Both the position numbers and the translations under genes were made by a program. This document shows, piece by piece, positions 5,566 through 8,208 of a stretch of 8,208 bases of DNA. Every line of letters starts with the position of its first letter. Positions within the stretch are counted from its first letter, which is position 1. The stretch covers positions 1 to 8,208 of the forward strand of contig VERU01000094.1 of NCBI GenBank assembly GCA_018882485.1, written 5' to 3'. This stretch comes from Rhodoferax sp. (GTDB lineage Bacteria; Pseudomonadota; Gammaproteobacteria; Burkholderiales; Burkholderiaceae_C). The notes under the pieces were generated by a model. That model had not been told where the DNA came from, did no database searches, and saw only the letters and a program-made list of their open reading frames with translations.

Positions 5566-6972
5566 GTGAATGACATCATCTGCCCGCACTGCGGCAAGGC
5601 CTTCAAGATCGACGAGGCCGGGTATGCCGACATCCTGAAGCAGGTGCGCGACGAGGCCTTCGAGCAGCAACTCCACCAGAGGCTGGAACTGGCCGAGAAA
5701 GACAAGCGCAACGCGGTCGAGCTGGCCAAGGCGCAGTTGACCACGGAACTGCAACGGGCTGCTGCGGCCAAAGACACCCAAATACAGACCCTGCAAGCCC
5801 AGGTGGCCTCTGCCATCCAGGCGCAGGAACTGGCCGTGGCCCAGGCCCAGAGCCGCGCCGAAAAAGATCGCGACGCGCTGGCCCACCAACTGGAGCAGGC
5901 CCGGCGCGACCACCAGGCCGCCGCCGCGTTGGCACATGCCCAACGCACGGCCGACCTGCAGCAGGCAGCCGCCGTCAGCGCATCCGAAATTCAGGCCCTG
6001 CGTGCGCAGCTGGACGCCGCCACCAAAGACCAGCAACTGGCCGTCAGTCAGGCCCTGAGCGCGGTCGAAAAGCAGCGGGACGATTTCAAAAACCGCTTCG
6101 AGCAGACCCAGCTGGAAAAACGCCTGGCCGAGCAGTCTCTGAAAGAAAAATACGAGCTCCAGATCCGGGAGCGCGAGGACGCCATCGAACGGCTGAAGGA
6201 CCTCAAGGCCAGGCTTTCCACCAAGATGGTGGGCGAAACGCTGGAGCAGCACTGCGAGACCGAGTTCAACCGCATCCGCGCCACCGCGTTTCCACGTGCC
6301 TACTTTGAAAAAGACAACGACGCCAGCAAGGGCAGCAAAGGCGACTACATCTTTCGGGATGCGGACGAAGGCGGGACCGAGATCGTGTCCATCATGTTCG
6401 AGATGAAGAATGAAAGCGACACCACCGCCACCCGCAAAAGGAACGACGATTTTTTCAGGGAACTGGACAAGGACCGCACCGAAAAAGGCTGCGAATACGC
6501 GGTGCTGGTCTCGCTGCTGGAACCCGAGAGCGATCTGTACAACACCGGCATCCTCGACGTGTCGCACCGCTATCCCAAGATGTATGTGGTCCGACCGCAG
6601 TTCTTCATCCCCATCATCACGCTGCTGCGCAATGCGGCCCAGAACTCCCTCAAGTACAAGGCCGAACTGGCCCTGGTGAAGTCGCAGAACATCGACATCA
6701 CCCAATTTGAAAACCAGCTGGAAAGCTTCAAGGAAGCCTTTGGAAAAAACTACGATCTGGCGTCCCGGCGTTTTCAGACCGCCATCGACGAGATCGACAA
6801 ATCCATCGACCACCTGCAAAAAACCAAAGACGCCCTGCTCGGCGCAGACCGCAACCTGCGCCTGGCCAACGACAAGGCGCAGGATGTGACCCTCAAGAAG
6901 CTGACACGCGGCAACCCGACCATGGCCGCCAAGTTTGCCGAGCTGAAAAACACCCCCCAGGCCGGGGGGTAG
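5566..6972 (+). CDS. DUF2130-family coiled-coil protein with probable PD-(D/E)XK core
   Basis: With the GTG start the protein has 468 residues. It opens with ICPHCGKAF (5-13), a CxxC pair as in a half zinc ribbon. A long, Gln/Ala/Glu/Lys-rich coiled coil follows (about 25-215) and contains an internal duplication. About 218-330 match the conserved core of DUF2130 proteins: [11 protein letters not shown], then GSKGDYIF with Asp260, then IMFEMKNES with Glu279-x-Lys281. This Asp...Glu-x-Lys order suggests a PD-(D/E)XK nuclease-like fold, which is inference. A C-terminal helical part (about 370-468, ending in a [13 protein letters not shown] segment) completes it. The family's function is not established. 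Starts at ATG 5551 and TTG 5470 are possible; GTG 5566 has the best ribosome site and puts CPHC close to the N-terminus. It is 137 bases after infA, so probably has its own promoter, and is convergent with the oxygenase operon. Confidence 0.85.
   Translation: MNDIICPHCGKAFKIDEAGYADILKQVRDEAFEQQLHQRLELAEKDKRNAVELAKAQLTTELQRAAAAKDTQIQTLQAQVASAIQAQELAVAQAQSRAEKDRDALAHQLEQARRDHQAAAALAHAQRTADLQQAAAVSASEIQALRAQLDAATKDQQLAVSQALSAVEKQRDDFKNRFEQTQLEKRLAEQSLKEKYELQIREREDAIERLKDLKARLSTKMVGETLEQHCETEFNRIRATAFPRAYFEKDNDASKGSKGDYIFRDADEGGTEIVSIMFEMKNESDTTATRKRNDDFFRELDKDRTEKGCEYAVLVSLLEPESDLYNTGILDVSHRYPKMYVVRPQFFIPIITLLRNAAQNSLKYKAELALVKSQNIDITQFENQLESFKEAFGKNYDLASRRFQTAIDEIDKSIDHLQKTKDALLGADRNLRLANDKAQDVTLKKLTRGNPTMAAKFAELKNTPQAGG
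5743..6105 (+). repeat. Tandem duplication inside the DUF2130 coiled coil
   Basis: Residues 60-111 and 129-180 align without gaps at an offset of 69 residues (207 bases), with about 24 identities over 52 positions. Paired landmarks are [44 protein letters not shown] and EKDRD/EKQRD. The agreement in order and spacing exceeds simple coiled-coil composition bias, so an old in-frame duplication that lengthened the coil is likely. Confidence 0.6.
6952..6970 (+). other. GC hairpin over the end of the DUF2130 gene
   Basis: ACCCCCC (6952-6958) and GGGGGGT (6964-6970) form a 7-bp stem around the loop AGGCC, ending on the first base of the TAG stop. No T-tract follows. It may mark the 3' end or just reflect the final Pro-Gln-Ala-Gly-Gly codons. 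Further on, CAGCCC/GGGCTG (6988-7002) forms another short hairpin with no T-tract. Confidence 0.35.
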
Positions 6973-7017
6973 CACCGCGCGCGCCTTCAGCCCGCTGGGC
7001 TGCAGGGATATCTGAAA

Positions 7018-7033
7018 ACCCGTGATGGCGGGT
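7018..7033 (-). terminator. Possible terminator of the Rieske oxygenase operon
   Basis: On the minus strand ACCCG (7033-7029) and CGGGT (7022-7018) form a 5-bp stem with a 6-base loop, followed by TTTC. It lies just after the ferredoxin stop codon (7042-7040). The stem is short and the T-run minimal, so the call is tentative. Confidence 0.4.
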
Positions 7034-7039
7034 CGATCT

Positions 7040-7354
7040 TCAGCCCGTCAGATTCAAAAAGACCCGGCCATTCTCAATTTTCACAGGCCAGGATTTGACC
7101 GGCTCGGTGGCCGGACCACAGGTCACGGTGCCATCGCGCACATCAAACAAGGCCTGGTGAAAGGGACACTCCACCATGTGTCCGTCCACGAAGCCGTCGC
7201 ACAACCTCGCATTGCCATGGCTGCACAGGTTGTTGATGGCATAAACGCCGTCTTCCAGCTTGAAGACGGCAATGTCGTGCCCCTCGGGCGCAACAGCCAC
7301 GCCTGCGCCTTCAAACAAGTCGGCCTCGGCGGCCACATCAGTCCAGTTACTCAT
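7040..7354 (-). CDS. Rieske [2Fe-2S] ferredoxin of an aromatic-ring hydroxylating oxygenase
   Basis: This 104-residue protein is a single Rieske domain. The cluster ligands are visible as Cys44-x-His46 (CSHG) and Cys63-x2-His66 (CPFH), 16 residues apart as usual. Length and ending (SWPVKIENGRVFLNL) are like the ferredoxins of naphthalene-type dioxygenases, such as NagAb/NdoA. It would shuttle electrons from a reductase to the terminal oxygenase in the cytoplasm. It starts 2 bases after the stop of the small-subunit gene and has no Shine-Dalgarno sequence, which points to translational coupling. It is the last gene of the operon in this window. A NirD-like nitrite reductase subunit is less likely given the neighbours. 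Confidence 0.9.
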   Translation of the reverse strand: MSNWTDVAAEADLFEGAGVAVAPEGHDIAVFKLEDGVYAINNLCSHGNARLCDGFVDGHMVECPFHQALFDVRDGTVTCGPATEPVKSWPVKIENGRVFLNLTG

Positions 7355-7356
7355 GA

Positions 7357-7830
7357 TCAGATCGGGTAGATGAGGGAGTTGGGGATCATTTCGCTGTCAT
7401 AGACGCAGATGCGCTCGGCGAACTTGAATCCCTCCGGGGTGTGCACGATGGTGTCGATGTAACGCCCTACATTGAAGACGGTGCTTACCTTGTCGTACTT
7501 GGTGCGGAAAACCGCGTAGTTCGCCTCGCTGTGGATGCGCCCATCCTCGACCTTGCGCACCATCGGCGCGCCCACCACATGGCGCTGGTAGTAGGGATCG
7601 TGGTAGATCGTTTCCGTGATCCCGTACACACGGTCCTTGAGCATGTCCTTGCTGGTCAGTGCCAATGTGGCCAGGGGGAAACCCCGTTCGAAATTTTCCC
7701 GGGGCTGCACTTTGTAGACGCATTGTTCGGTGAAGAACTCAGGCCACCGGTTCCATTTTCCGCTATCCACCGCGATCGCGTAGTCGGCATACAGCTGCTG
7801 GATGCCAAACCAGGTTTGCATATCAACCAT
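7357..7830 (-). CDS. Aromatic-ring hydroxylating oxygenase, small (beta) subunit; salicylate 5-hydroxylase NagH-like
   Basis: The 157-residue protein has the cone-shaped NTF2-like fold of Rieske oxygenase beta subunits. Characteristic stretches are [21 protein letters not shown] (14-33), [10 protein letters not shown] (41-50), [22 protein letters not shown] (66-87) and [17 protein letters not shown] at the end. RENFE and HDPYYQRH recall salicylate 5-hydroxylase small subunits (NagH), with anthranilate-type enzymes as the next best match; this is from memory. The subunit is mainly structural and packs with the alpha subunit. ATG 7830 is chosen over TTG 7836 because GGAGGA (7842-7837) lies 6 bases before it. 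The gene follows the large-subunit stop by 2 bases, and is followed by the ferredoxin gene. Confidence 0.88.
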   Translation of the reverse strand: MVDMQTWFGIQQLYADYAIAVDSGKWNRWPEFFTEQCVYKVQPRENFERGFPLATLALTSKDMLKDRVYGITETIYHDPYYQRHVVGAPMVRKVEDGRIHSEANYAVFRTKYDKVSTVFNVGRYIDTIVHTPEGFKFAERICVYDSEMIPNSLIYPI

Positions 7831-7832
7831 CG

Positions 7833-8208
7833 TCAATCCTCCATCACTTTGCGCCAGTACTCGTACATGCCTCGAATCAGGGTCTCGGTGACCATGTGAT
7901 CCGTCTCGCCAACGTCTCGGCCACCCAACTCCACAAGGGTCCGGTGGGTTCTCCTGGTTTCAAAAGCGTCTTGCGAAAACTCGATCACTTCGCCATCGTC
8001 TGCCGAGACGAAGCCGGCGGGGCCAAAGAGATTGGCCTGCCGCAGTCGCCGTGTCGTCATCTCCGGGGTATCGTCCTCAAAACCGAAATGGGTCCAGACG
8101 AAGTCAAAAGCGCCGTGGCCATCGGGCTGAATGTGGCGTGTCGAAACACTGTTGACCTGCTGCTGGAAGATCACGCTGGGGAACAGCGTCAACATCACTG
8201 CCGTAGGC
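7833..8208 (-). CDS. Aromatic-ring hydroxylating oxygenase, large (alpha) subunit, C-terminal part; NagG-like
   Basis: The frame enters from the right edge and ends at the TGA at 7835-7833, giving the last 124 residues of a protein usually about 420 long. The N-terminal Rieske domain and the two iron-binding histidines are outside the window. Visible stretches are [57 protein letters not shown] and, at the end, [21 protein letters not shown]. They resemble the C-terminus of salicylate 5-hydroxylase large subunits, recalled from memory. A Met near 8195 is internal, not a start: the frame is open to the edge and lacks the family's N-terminal two-thirds. It is followed without a gap by the small subunit and then ferredoxin. 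Confidence 0.85.
   Translation of the reverse strand, partial: PTAVMLTLFPSVIFQQQVNSVSTRHIQPDGHGAFDFVWTHFGFEDDTPEMTTRRLRQANLFGPAGFVSADDGEVIEFSQDAFETRRTHRTLVELGGRDVGETDHMVTETLIRGMYEYWRKVMED
7837..7842 (-). promoter_or_regulatory. Ribosome binding site of the small-subunit gene
   Basis: GGAGGA on the minus strand is 6 bases upstream of the ATG at 7830. It lies within the last codons of the large-subunit gene and rules out the TTG at 7836, which it would abut. Confidence 0.7.

Noticed and set aside
5536..6975. 479-codon open frame on minus, antisense to the DUF2130 gene
   Set aside because: Also codon-aligned with the real gene, with the same explanation. The translation has low-complexity composition and no recognisable domain.
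7441..7899. 152-codon frame on plus opposite the oxygenase small subunit
   Set aside because: A shadow of the real minus-strand gene, which has clear family sequence and a strong ribosome binding site.

Overview
The window looks like chromosome from a high-GC betaproteobacterium of the order Burkholderiales, most likely a Comamonadaceae-type organism. This rests on three things: GC-rich codon use with very few TTA, CTA or TCA codons, protein sequences that read like that group, and a second-type infA with a C-terminal extension. The species cannot be fixed from sequence alone. The region mixes housekeeping genes with amino-acid and aromatic catabolism. No phage, IS element, CRISPR array or defence island is visible.

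Layout, left to right. The left edge (1-180, minus) holds the N-terminal 60 codons of the transcription elongation factor greB. Just upstream of it, also on minus, lies tRNA-Arg(ACG) (237-313) with its own intrinsic terminator (201-230) and a promoter-like sequence (323-331). Divergent from the tRNA is a UPF0114/YqhA-family membrane protein (430-963, plus). Convergent with that is a 988-residue bifunctional proline catabolic enzyme PutA (1063-4029, minus). An AT-rich divergent promoter region (4030-4123) separates putA from an Lrp/AsnC-family regulator, probably the proline-responsive activator PutR (4124-4594, plus).

After a gene-free stretch (4595-4899) that may be a structured leader come a small uncharacterised protein (4900-5136) and the translation initiation factor IF-1 gene infA (5159-5428), both plus. 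Next is a DUF2130-family protein (5566-6972, plus) with a long coiled coil and a probable PD-(D/E)XK-type core. The right end carries a minus-strand operon tail: the C-terminus of a Rieske oxygenase large subunit (7833 to the edge), its small subunit (7357-7830) and a Rieske ferredoxin (7040-7354). This order and the protein sequences resemble nagG-nagH-nagAb of salicylate 5-hydroxylase systems.

How the genes work together. PutA lacks the N-terminal DNA-binding domain that lets some PutA proteins control their own gene, and the divergent Lrp-type regulator fits as its replacement. The three right-hand genes encode the oxygenase and electron-transfer parts of one multicomponent dioxygenase/hydroxylase; the reductase would have to be outside the window. 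The least understood parts are the DUF2130 protein, the 78-residue protein before infA and the leader in front of it. I did not find a convincing wholly new system.
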